DNA from: Phoronis australis | Lineage: Eukaryota > Phoronida > Phoronidae | Length of the DNA: 47,415 nt | Assembly (NCBI GenBank): GCA_002633005.1 | Contig: NMRA01000235.1 | Coordinates: 126,302 to 173,716 of the forward strand | Reading direction: 5' to 3' | Shown here: in pieces, positions 9,601-18,800 of the stretch | Layout of the letters: each line of letters opens with the position of its first letter | How positions within the stretch are numbered: position 1 is the first letter of the stretch | The notes under the pieces: model-generated | Seen by the model: the letters and a program-made list of their open reading frames with translations, nothing else | What the model was told of the DNA's origin: nothing | Database searches by the model: none | Translations under genes and position numbers: made by a program

Positions 9601-12522
9601 AAAACAGCTGTTAGATTTTAGCGTCTGGTTGACATTTGAGTAACAGCAACACTTGCTCAATGTATGTCTTAACTGTAGTGCCATACAGGCTTCTTCATCG
9701 CTTAATATTACGTAATGTGAAACAGGCTGCAATGAGTCTGAACTGATGCAGTACTACTTAGTTGGTATACTAGAGCAGCACTGGAAGCCCTCATACGTAA
9801 CTTGCCGACCGATTGCAAGTTAGGAGCTGGCAGCAAGTTTTGAGTGAAAAAATTTCTTTACACCAGAGAAAGCCGAAGTTCAGAGTTACCTATCAATAAA
9901 ACCTGTCTTTAATACTCTTGCACATTCAGTCTATTAGCAGGCCATGTGTGAAATATCATCCATTTAAAGCCGTTTTCTTAAGGTCAAGGTCACAACCGAC
10001 ATGACCTGTAGGCAAAATCCGCTCAGCAATTAAGATTTTTCCCCGGCAAAATCTGCTCAGCGGTTAAGATTTTTCACCTCCTCAAAAATACATCCTACAC
10101 TAAAACTGCCACTTAAGAAGGCGCTTACTTTCTTCAGTGATCCTTTCTGCTTCTACTCATATCTTCGATGAAATATAGCTATGAGAACTAAGGTGACTTT
10201 GGCGAAGAATTCCAACTCCACTTTTTTGGTCACTGTTTAACGTTTTCACTTTAGTGCGATAACCACAAAATATTTCAACTGAATCACATGAGTTAGGCAA
10301 AGGATCCCTAGACTGAGCGAAGCGCGTGAGGCTGACTTGTGGCATTTGCAAAATAGCATGGGAAGATATCACGTGAAATTTGTTAGATTTGTGTCATTTG
10401 GACTTTTTGTTCATCAACAGGCGTGATTTCATGCAACTTGCTCAAAATGGCACCCAGTGAGAGAAACTTGAGTGAACCGCGACAGATTTTTATGGATACG
10501 TTCAAGTTATGTTATTTTTTTGTTACCTAGAGTCTAGCGCGGTGGTCAATGTCTATGTGTTAATATGCATGTGTCATTCGATATGTTTTCCGCTGTATTT
10601 TGAAATGAGTAACTTTTTATGGTGCATATCGCCTCTGTACACCTGCAGCGGACACGGTGATGTACGTTATTGCCTGCTGCAACCAAGGAGTGGATAACAC
10701 TCCTTGCTGCTACCATGACAGCGTTTTCCCGTTCAGTGACTTAACCAGATGTAGGGGGTGGTGAGCATGTGGTAACATCTAGCTTCTTAGTTAACTTCCA
10801 AGCACACTCTTTTGTATGGTATGACAACAGGCAGGCCAATTCTACCAGGCTTATTACAGACCACGTTTGAACACAGTCAAACACAGACTGTGAATTGGTG
10901 TATTCGGAAAGAATAGATTGTCGTAACTTCGGTTGCAGTTGGGCGATTTTGGCGATTCAAAAACTAAACATGATCACCATTTGACGAAGATTTCAGAAAT
11001 GCTATTGGTTTATGACATGTTCAAATATGCTTTAACTTAACTTTTATACTTAACACCACAGCCCAGTCAGGGTAGATTCTTATTGGAGATTAAAGCAATT
11101 GTCAAACAAAAGAGAGCTGCACTGCATGGCCCTCCAAACCATTAATGCCAGAATGGAGTTAATCAGTCCACAGGCGTCCTCAGCTTCTGATCGTCCCCAA
11201 TACACTACATAGTAGTATTATATGTAGTGTATTGGGGACGATCAGAAGCTGAGGACAACTGTGAATCAGTCGTGTAAGGGCATTGGCTACAGGGGTAAAC
11301 TTCCCAATTAACTTGTTGTTGGGCTATAGTCATAGAATCGAACAAGTTGGGAGCAACGGGAAAATGTCATAATGCCACAAACGTCCTCAGCTTCTGATCG
11401 TCCCCAATACACTATATGTAGTGCACTGGGGACGATCAGAAGCTGAGGACGCCTGTGGCCACTACTACTACGCCTACTACTGCGCTAGTACTAATAGCAC
11501 TAGGCCGCAAATCAGGCCAATCAGAGTCAAGCGAAACGGGCTACAACGAGGACGATGTTCTGTTTCACCATAGATTATGTACTTAGTCTATGGTTTCACG
11601 CCTTCACTTCACAAGCTCAGCAGATCAGCGTGTCTATTACAGCCCTACTAAAACGAGAAATAATCATGACAGATCATACCCATAGTTGTCCTCTCGAATG
11701 GACTTGATTAAAAGTGTCGACAAGTCATTCATTTTTCATCAGAAATGCCGAAATCGTCCACAATCATTCTTCCTGTTGAAACGTGTTTGTTTTTCGCGCC
11801 TGTCAAACATGTTTTGAGAAATTGATATCTTAAAAGCAACTTCATTGGCTAATAGTTTTGTTGACCTACTTCTTGTCTGAAATGAAATTTGAAATATTGC
11901 CTAAGATTCTACTAAAACATTGATTATATTAATCCACAGAAGCCTGCGTATTATGAAATCAAATATTATCAGAATTGTTGACATTTAGAAGTCATTTATT
12001 AGAAATGTAATTGATTAAAACCGCTTCCTCCCGAAAGTGGGCTGACCNTAGGTGCCTACATACCAAATTTCATGAAAATCCGTTCAGGACTTTTGAAGAT
12101 ACAAAGGTAAGCGTAAAAAACTAAAATTGCCACTAGGGGGCACACCGGTAGTCGGATCCGTCCGAAAGTTCGCACATGCCGTCCCATTCATGAATGGAAC
12201 ATATGTGCCAAATTTCATGAACGTATGTCAAAGGGTTTTGGAGATAGAGCAGCGGACGCCGGACGGACGCCGCCCGGACGGACGGACGGACAGAGATGAC
12301 GGCATAATGCGTCCACATATAAATATGTGGGCGCATAAAAATAAATCTTTTAAGAGAAAAAGTGTTTACCTCACATTAGGATTAGCTCCATGTCCAAGCA
12401 GCAATCTCGTGAACTCCAGAGAGAGGGCTGAATCATTACCTACTGCCAAGTGTATAGCGGTCAGTCCATCGGTCAGTGCAACGTTAGGATCAGCTCCAAC
12501 CTTCAACAGTCTCGCAGCAGCA
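466..12522 (-). CDS. ANKLE1: ANKLE1 / LEM-3-type ankyrin-LEM-GIY-YIG endonuclease, partial at both ends
   Basis: Coding exons in transcript order are 12522-12370, 8440-8332, 7818-7689, 7458-7213, 2773-1340 and 675-466. All boundaries are AG/GT and the phases join cleanly, giving about 760 codons. Order of parts: two to three ankyrin repeats (motifs GADPN, GMTPLHVAA, NAISMA), a Ser-rich stretch, a long acidic/Ser-rich low-complexity region, a LEM domain, then the start of a GIY-YIG nuclease (YLLLDPR). This order is that of ANKLE1/LEM-3, which is known to cut DNA and to act on chromatin bridges and DNA damage. The FYVGKGK-type half of the nuclease and the stop are not in the window, so the gene runs past the left edge. 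The first coding exon, before 12522, was not found. Extra partial exons at 4676-4861, 4863-5354 and 9075-9227 belong to duplicated assembly segments and are left out of this model. Identity is strong; the last donor is less certain. Confidence 0.88.
1340..2773 (-). CDS. ANKLE1: ANKLE1 large exon: low-complexity middle and LEM domain
   Basis: This is a 1,434-nt exon with acceptor TTTTCCAG and donor CAG/GTAACC. The N-terminal part is basic (TTRRLRRSARLS). It is followed by about 370 residues rich in Ser, Asp and Glu with no recognisable fold. Near its 3' end, about 1375-1510, lies the LEM domain: MTNKDLRQSLVDLGDAPGPV followed by TRHVYEHRL. In other proteins LEM domains bind the chromatin-associated factor BAF. 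A second, truncated copy lies at 4863-5354 and differs in coding sequence by at least one conservative change (Val to Ile in DSVLRP/DSILRP). Confidence 0.9.
2282..4861. repeat. Duplicated segment 1, copy A
   Basis: Matches 4863-7398 over its whole length with scattered substitutions and several indels. For example, about 60 bp near 3349-3410 is absent from the other copy. It ends exactly one base before the N at 4862. Holds part of ANKLE1 exon 5, the intron, and part of exon 4. Confidence 0.9.
4676..4861 (-). pseudogene. ANKLE1: Truncated second copy of the ANKLE1 Ser-rich exon
   Basis: Matches the 3' part of exon 7213-7458, including the donor GG/GTAATC. It breaks off at the single N at 4862, where the sequence jumps into a copy of the next exon. 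Not usable as an exon. Best explained as a contig end. Confidence 0.75.
4863..5354 (-). pseudogene. ANKLE1: Truncated second copy of the ANKLE1 large exon
   Basis: Matches the 5' part of exon 1340-2773 from the acceptor onward. It stops at RSEEN, where the N at 4862 lies. About two thirds of the exon, including the LEM domain, is missing. Near-identical flanking intron follows up to 7213. Best explained as the start of an overlapping contig. Confidence 0.75.
4863..7398. repeat. Duplicated segment 1, copy B
   Basis: Partner of 2282-4861. It starts directly after the N at 4862 and loses similarity only because copy A stops. It carries a short insertion near 6366-6390 that copy A lacks. Same order and orientation as copy A. 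Confidence 0.9.
7213..7458 (-). CDS. ANKLE1: ANKLE1 Ser-rich linker exon
   Basis: Acceptor TTTGCTAG and donor GG/GTAATC. The exon encodes a Ser-rich linker with the motifs SSPRSSCGSNLSWL, SRLSSRYSDCSSVGE and SSKCSSEQSSPCTSTEPSPS. Phase runs from the preceding ankyrin exon (T/TG) into the next (G/CG GAG). Its truncated twin is at 4676-4861, where the N at 4862 cuts it. Confidence 0.82.
7689..7818 (-). CDS. ANKLE1: ANKLE1 exon after the ankyrin repeats
   Basis: Acceptor TTGCAG and donor GAAT/GTAAGT. It encodes EEENAISMATKFGEQSCVDL and then LRLYEDND. The NAISMA...FG pattern is the start of a terminal ankyrin-like repeat as in ANKLE1. It is present once only. Confidence 0.82.
8332..8440 (-). CDS. 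ANKLE1: ANKLE1 ankyrin-repeat exon
   Basis: Acceptor TTTGTAG. It encodes LNGMTPLHVAASNGKLECLQ then LLLQNGGDPYLND, a textbook ankyrin repeat (TPLHVAA and GDP motifs). The donor is taken as TTT/GTTAGT, which keeps phase 0 into the next exon at 7818; that donor is the weakest boundary of the gene. Too short to appear as a long open frame, but clear from the motif and phase. Confidence 0.8.
9075..9227 (-). pseudogene. ANKLE1: Second copy of the ANKLE1 ankyrin exon (probable assembly duplicate)
   Basis: It has the same 153-nt exon and the same splice sites as 12370-12522, and encodes the same peptide. It sits in the first copy of the 9043-12047/12337-15640 duplication. Splicing both copies in series is not possible in frame (each needs 1 nt in and leaves 2 nt, so two in a row join but repeat the identical ankyrin unit), and the flanking introns are duplicated too. 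I therefore read it as the other haplotype and not as a real additional exon. Confidence 0.7.
11176..11256. repeat. Perfect long hairpin, 36-bp arms
   Basis: Arms 11176-11211 and 11221-11256 are exact reverse complements, with a 9-bp loop. The arm starts GTCCTCAGCTTCTGATCG. Together with 11383-11450 it lies inside a larger unit (about 11168-11459) whose outer ends are themselves inverted repeats starting CCACAGGCGTCCTC. Probably a nested foldback element. Confidence 0.85.
11383..11450. repeat. Second hairpin of the same foldback family
   Basis: Same arm sequence as 11176-11256, with a two-base difference between its own arms and almost no loop. A third member at 14995-15044 keeps only the right arm whole. 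All three are followed by a similar GTGGCYACTACTACTA block. Confidence 0.8.
11568..11593. mobile_element. 26-bp palindromic micro-insertion
   Basis: It begins CCATAG and ends CTATGG, flanked by TTTCA on both sides (11563-11567, 11594-11598). The other copy of this segment reads straight through at this point (GCTTCACGCC near 15175). Same terminal bases and same 5-bp flank length as 19613-19631. Confidence 0.6.
12049..12336. repeat. Interspersed repeat with GGAC-rich end
   Basis: Two related sub-blocks each contain CCAAATTTCATGAA and an ..TTTTGRAGATA motif about 165 bp apart. They are followed by a (CGGA)n-like tract and a small hairpin around ACATATAAATATGT (12313-12326). No coding potential. 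It separates the N at 12048 from duplicated segment 2 copy B, and is absent at the matching point before 9043, so it is probably an insertion on one haplotype. Confidence 0.5.
12370..12522 (-). CDS. ANKLE1: ANKLE1 first visible ankyrin exon
   Basis: This 153-nt exon has acceptor TTTCATTGCAG and donor GAG/GTAAAC. It encodes AARLLKVGADPNVALTDGLT, then AIHLAVGNDS and RLLLGHGANPNV: one whole ankyrin repeat and the start of the next. The incoming phase requires an upstream exon carrying the start codon, which I could not place. The same 153 nt recur at 9075-9227. Confidence 0.82.
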
Positions 12523-13127
12523 CTGCAATGAAAACATGGAATGCCGGAAAAAGCTAAAATTATAAAATTCTCTGGGAGACCAACTGTTTTGCATTGAAGA
12601 CAAAACACGATTTGAAGAAATGTTTGTCCTTGTATGCATTACATAGATACAACACACAAAATGTTTGACTTGAGAACTCTTTGCAAGTATTTGGCGTGGA
12701 AACAGTTAATTCTGTCATAAACAAGTTTTGATGTAAGCTACTTATTGTTATGAAATTGGTCTCAAAACGTTCAAAAATAATTCTGATTTCTGGATTCAGA
12801 AAGAACTGGCATTTGCTTTTTTCCTTAGATCAAGATCATAAAAACTTCAGGTCACACCCGTGATCTGTAATCTTAATCAATACAGTTCCAAATCCGAAAA
12901 TAAAATTTAAAACAGCTGTTAAGAGTTTAGCGTCTGGTTGACATTTGAGTAACAGCAACACTTGCTCGATGTCTTGACTGTAGTGCCATACAGGCTTCTT
13001 CATCTCTTGATATTACGTAATTTTGAAACAGGCTGCAATGAGTCTGAACTGATGCAGTGCTACTTAGTTGGTATTCTAGAGCAGCACTGGTAACCCTCAT
13101 AGGTAACTTGCCGACCGATTGCCAGGA

Positions 13128-14890
13128 CAGGGCTCGACATTAACGGTAGTCCGACTGCTGGGGACAACCAATTTTTTGGTCCAGACAAGCTCACGGCCGA
13201 GAAAACTTGTCCAACAGGACGAGTTGATGAATTTTTGGAAACTATAGTAAATCTGAACGATCAGAACTTCTTCGTAGCAGTGATAACTCACTTGTTTAGT
13301 CAACAGTGTCAGTAAGATGTGGCGCAAGTCGCCGAGGTGTTGTTTAGATTATGCAGGAGCTCATGATTGGACGCGATCCGATTGAGGTTCTTGCATTCGA
13401 AAAGTTCTAGCCAAAGTGACATGTTCTCACTTAAATACAAGGCAGTACCTCACGCAATCTGGCAAAATTTTGATTTTAGCTAGGTCCTAGAATAGTTCCG
13501 AGCGTTTTGACCGCACGCCAGGTTTCTGACGATTTGTTTCATTTGTCTTGCTTAATAACCCATGTTTTTAACGACTTTCACTTCTGACACCAAAATGGAA
13601 GCGCCCAACCAAAGGCAAGAGCACAAAAAATCAACTTGCAATTAGCGCAAGTCGAACATTTTGTCCACATTCCAAGACAACAAAAACTTAGTTTTTTGAA
13701 CTTTTGATTCGCCTAATAACTTTTTGCAAGATGTTTTTGCTTCATTATTTTAGCAGCTGACTGAGTACCCTTTTTGCCTAATATTAGTATCTTCCGATTG
13801 TTGAGCACGTGCTTTGAACAACAGCAGTGTTGGCTTCGAACTCAAAAAGATATATACAATGTATATAAAATGTTTAATACACTGTTGAAAGTATTCAATA
13901 ACAAGAAAAAGGCAAGATGAAGTGAATGACTGTCATGTTAATGACTGGAGATGTTGGATTTTTCCTGTGGGGATCGGCTGCCGGGGTTTTCCGGCCAGTT
14001 CGGTCATTACCATGGCGAGGTCTCTTGGCATCTCCGTGTCAGGAAAGAAGGCTCTTGTACGTGACGTAGCCACTGAAGCTGAACAGGCATCTTGTTGGAT
14101 TTGGATGAAATACCAACAGCGACAACACCAACAACCATCAGACAGAGCCTGATCAACTCGGTTGTCCCGCCTACTAGAGATGGTCTTGGTTTAGGGACGA
14201 AACTATTAAGGACAGTAGCAGACCAACTGAAGATGGCGGTTGAGCACAATTACATCAAGTGTTTAAAGTAAGATCTGTCAATCATTGGCACGTGCTTGGT
14301 TGCCTAAGTGTTCAATGGGAAGCAAAGCATTACATAATCAAGTGCTTCCCTTTAAAATACACCACGAATTAGCGGAGTCTCGTTTAATCTGTCTTTATTC
14401 TCAAGAAACTTGCCCAACTGAACGCACGACTACCTGTAGGAATACTTTAGACCTGTACGTAAACACCCAATCACACTCAGGGTCACGACGCCACTGTATC
14501 GTATGCGCAGGCCGTCGAAGACTGGTACTTTAATCCCCCGACTTATATTTTAACTGATATGCTTGAAGTCCGACGTCAGTGTAGCTCCGTCAGGGTAAAA
14601 TCGGTCCTCCGTGCAGTAAGAAACAACTCTGCAAAATTTTCGACTTTAACCGCCCATGCTCAGCTTACCGCACACGCACTGGTTTTTAGATTCCCAATTT
14701 AAGCGCCCTGGGCAGTAGCGTGGACGAGTACGGAAAGTCAAATTTCAATCATTTGCTCGTCAACACATTTTGACACTTGATTGTTACAATTTTTGATTTT
14801 AATTACCTTTGGACAAGTGTTTTATAGGTCAGGACAAATAAATTTCATTTCATTCGGACAAGTTAATTTAAAAGTTAATGTCGAGCCCTG
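13128..14890. mobile_element. hAT-like non-autonomous DNA transposon, 1,763 bp
   Basis: Perfect 17-bp terminal inverted repeats begin CAGGGCTCGACATTAAC. The 5-bp direct repeat CAGGA flanks both ends (13123-13127 and 14891-14895). The other copy of this region has an uninterrupted site (GATTGCAAGTTAGGAGCTGG near 9821). The interior has no open frame resembling a transposase. Ends of this type are common in hAT elements, which normally make 8-bp target duplications; only 5 bp match here, so the family call is tentative. Confidence 0.75.
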
Positions 14891-14994
14891 CAGGAGCTGG
14901 CAGTAAGTTTTGAGTGAAATTTTTGTCTTTACACCAGAGAAAGCCGAAGTTCAGAGTTACCTATCAATTATCAATAAAATCCCCAATAGTCCCA

Positions 14995-15044
14995 ATACAC
15001 TATCGCTTTATGTAGTGAATTGGGGACGATCAGAAACTGAGGAC
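14995..15044. repeat. Half-copy of the foldback hairpin
   Basis: The right arm (GGGGACGATCAGAAACTGAG) and loop side are present; most of the left arm is missing. It sits at the junction where copy B of segment 2 lacks the 1.3 kb found in copy A. Confidence 0.65.
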
Positions 15045-15825
15045 CTCTGTGGCTACTACTACTAGGCCTACTACTGTGCTAGTACTAATAGCACTACGCC
15101 TCAAATCAGGCCAATCATCAAGTGAAACGCCAAACGGGCAACAACCGTACAACGTCAACGAGGACGATGTTATGCTTCACGCCTTCAGTCCACAGGCTTC
15201 AGACACAGGCTCAGCAGATCAACGTATCACATCCCAACTAAAACGAGAGATTATCATGACTGATCATACCCATAGTTGTCCTCTCGAATGGACTTGATTA
15301 AAAGTGTCGATAAGTCATTCATTTTTCATCAGAAATGCCGAAACCAGTTCAAAATCATTCTTCCTGTTGAAAACGTGTTTGTTTTTCGCGCCTGTCAAAC
15401 ATGTTGTGAGAAATTGATATGTTAAAAGCAACTTCATTGGCTAATAGTTTTGTTGACCTACTTCTTGTTTGTAATTAAATTCGAAATATTGCCCAAGATA
15501 ATGCTAAAGACATTGATTTTATTAATCCACAGAAGCCTACGTATTATGAAATCAAATATTACCAGAAGTGTTGACATTTAGCCATCGTTTATTAGAAATG
15601 TAATTGGTTAGAACCGCTTCCTCCCGAGAGTGGGCTGACCACCGGTTGACCAATTGGAAACAAGAAAACAGTTAACCAGTTGACATGCTCCGACCCGTAT
15701 TGGAATATTCCAATACGGGCCAGATTCCAATACGGGCCGGAACATCCACACGACCTTTAGCCTTGTTAGTCACGAGTCGATGTTTGTTAGGGTTGCCTCT
15801 TCGTCTGTAGGTACTACGGTTAAGC

Positions 15826-15895
15826 ATGTACCTTCGAATTCTGTTTATTTCCTGTGCCGTCAGTTTGTCAGAATGTTGGTGGAAGACTGTTTTTG
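15826..15895 (+). CDS. GBA: GBA first coding exon: start codon and signal peptide
   Basis: ATG at 15826 opens [18 protein letters not shown], a short hydrophobic leader. The exon ends G/GTAAGG at 15895. It leaves phase 1, and the G joins GC of the next exon (21764) to give Gly before LPCVPKNFG, exactly where the mature enzyme should begin. No other ATG exon with matching phase stood out in the following 5.9 kb. The choice rests on phase, donor quality and leader character. Confidence 0.65.
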
Positions 15896-18800
15896 GTAAG
15901 GTTTTAAGAATTTAACAAAAGCCTAGACAGATGTTTCTTTATGTGTGTGTCTGTATGTACCAACAATAAACAGCTGAGGACTGCTCGAAAAAATACACAG
16001 TGCAGTGCACCACGGCACTCATCTCGACTGGCCGCAGGCGCAGTAGAGACAGTGCCACAGTGTGTAGGCCATCTTATAGGCCCTCCTTGTTCTCGAAGTT
16101 TTGCACCGAATTATGCCTCACACTGATTAAACGGCCATGTTGTTAGTACATTTTGTGTACAGAGTGAGAGGACATAGGCGGATTTAGGGGGGGGGGTCAG
16201 GGCCCCCCTCCCCCTTTGCTGCTGCAAAAAAGTAAAACAGCAAGAGCGTGGGGGAAATGTTGAGTTTATTAATTAACCCCGTTAATTAAAATTATATGGA
16301 TGAAACAAGGTTTAAATGTGTGCACTTTTAGTGTTGGAGGGGGGGGGGGTTGGGGGTCAGATCCAATTTCAAGTGTCGAATTCGGAACACGGCGCAATCG
16401 TAATGGAACTATAGCTAAGTATAGGCTCTCTCGCGATATCCCAGGCAACCCGCAGGGGCGCTGCGCACTACGATTCCGTTTCCGTCGTCTGCTCCACTGT
16501 GCATTGAAGAAAATTACTTCATTTTTTAAAGAAAATGAAACCTGAGTGATGATGAAAAAACAGAACCTGCTGGTAAGATATGAATTTTAATCAAAGCCTT
16601 AGTGAATCACTCAGAAACTCATAATTCTCTCTTTGTCAAACCTTAACTTAAGACAATTTCCAAAGCAATCCCATCATTATTGCCAACACGAAAAACGTAT
16701 TTGGTCTTTTGGGCAATTGAAGACTATTTTAAATACAACAAATTTGTTACGAATTGATTGCACAAAATATAAAACTTGTAATAAGCATTACAAAAGAAGT
16801 AGGTTTCGCGCGCAAATGCTGTGGACCATAAACGAGTATTAGTTCTCTTAGTATCAAATTAGGAGTTAAATCGTGGTGGTGTAGTGGTAAAGCACATGCG
16901 CTTTATCCGCCAGGTCGTGAGTTCAAGTCTGTGGTATTTACAGTTTTCCCTGTTTGACACGTTTTCTGTGTTTTTTTGACATTTTTTCTTGGATAATACT
17001 TCAAACCCCCCTCCAGACCTGCCCCCATTCGGTGCTATGCGCATTTACAATCGTGGTTTGTGCAAATGCTTACAGTCAAAATGTTGGCCTCCCCCTTGTG
17101 ATATCCTAGATCCGCCACCGGAGGGACACCTCAGCAGGCTGTTGAAACTTCATGTCTTTAAGTTTAACTCTTCGACTTCGTCTTCCATTCCCAGCTCAAA
17201 CAAGTACATCCGCAATCAAACCTTTTTTTTGAGCAGTCCGTCGTTCAGTTGCCGCAAGTGGACGAAGAACTGCTCAAAAGAAGTTGAGTACGGGAATATT
17301 TTTACTAGGTGGGAGGCATGGAAGACATGGATGGCTTCCTAATGTGTCCGTCTGTGCGCAAAAGGTACTTATAGCAATGTGACGTTGATGGTTTAATCAA
17401 TGGCTGTACTTCGGGAACAAGTTTTATGATACACAAAATTGATTAAATGCACAACACTTTTTCGTTAGTAACAGTCTTGATTCCGCTGTGTTTGTGTACT
17501 CAGAATAAAACTCTACTGACTCAACGTAATGCCATTGGTGAAGTAACTGACCAAGAGACATGATTAAAGGTACACGACATTCAAGAGAACACTAAGTTTG
17601 TAAATAAGTCGCTTAGAATTGTCACAGTTAGTGTTACATACTATTTTACTTTTCTGGTATCAAAAAAGTTGAGAGATCCAGAAAATCTACTCCCCATCAC
17701 CATTTTTACTCGCATTGGCGACTAGGAGAGTGCCTTAAGTATATCCCTGCTGTCACTGATAATATGCTGTCATGGTTACTACTCCCCCCAGGTAGGCTGA
17801 AAGTCCGACTCACACGATATAACATTCTCACATTCACGTAATTCAAAATTGCCTTGGAGTTGAATTATTTGTTTCCATAAATAATGTGAACAGGTTGTGA
17901 CAATTTTTAATGTGTTTAGAAACTGAAACTTTAAAGAAATCTGTCGACAATGTTCTCAAATGTTTCTGGTTTTGGAATATAATGAGAACTTGATTGACCT
18001 CCAAGAAAACACTAAGTTTGTAAATAAGTCCAATGACCTGGCGCTTAGAATTAATTGTCTCAGTTTCAGGTGAGGTGGGTTTAAATCTGTTTGTTTGCCT
18101 TTCTATTCGAGTCCCAACTTGCCACATCAGAGCTTTCAACATGTTATACTTGTTCAGTTATGAAAGTAAAACTTTTTGTTGTTTTGATATTTGTGTAGTC
18201 ACAATGCATGGCTTGGATGGCATGTACACCATCGCTAACTCACTTCTGACCTTAGTTTCAAAACTGAAACTAAAATTATGAATGTATAGAAAACCAACAT
18301 AACTCACTACTGGCATTTCAAAACTGATACTATTTGTACAGAACAGCTTTTTTCAGCTTAAAAATATTTTATAGTTCTAGTGTTACATACTAGCATTGTG
18401 CTTATAGCTTTATAGTGTCTATTATTTCTTATAGATGTCACTTCAGTAGGTGTGTGACCTTGACCTATAATATATGATGGAAATGCATGTTTTTGCATTA
18501 ATTGGCTTGGTCAACGCAAATTACCTGTTGGTATACAACACTTAGTAATACCTAAAGTTTGTGATATTTGATGGTAATGAGGTATCCCATTACCTTACAG
18601 ACCACGGAGTGCTAATTAGTTCAAGCCTAAGTCGCAACTGTAATAAATCGCAGTTTGGTGGAGAATCTTGTTGAAGTCGTCCATGAATTTTTCCGTCACG
18701 CATAACTAGGAAAAGTAACTAACAATTTACCAAAAGAATGCACTCCACCCCAAAATATGAACCAAAACAATTAATTAACTGTTTCAGAACGTTATGCTCT

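Larger units (their letters stand above)
9043..12047. repeat. Duplicated segment 2, copy A
   Basis: Similar to 12337-15640 at both ends: the ankyrin exon and intron at 9043-9903, and the block 11446-12047. Between them it carries about 1.3 kb (9905-11175) and a hairpin pair (11176-11450) that the other copy has lost or never had. It ends at the N at 12048. Confidence 0.85.
12337..15640. repeat. Duplicated segment 2, copy B
   Basis: Partner of 9043-12047. It lacks the 1.3-kb middle of copy A but carries the 1,763-bp transposon at 13128-14890. Similarity stops at 15640, the point matching the base before the N at 12048. Confidence 0.85.

Noticed and set aside
14007-14249. 80-codon frames inside the 1.76-kb element as transposase remnants
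   Set aside because: No resemblance to a transposase; short and unsupported on either strand.
16872-16938. Functional tRNA gene
   Set aside because: A- and B-box-like motifs are present, but the T-stem and acceptor stem do not pair.
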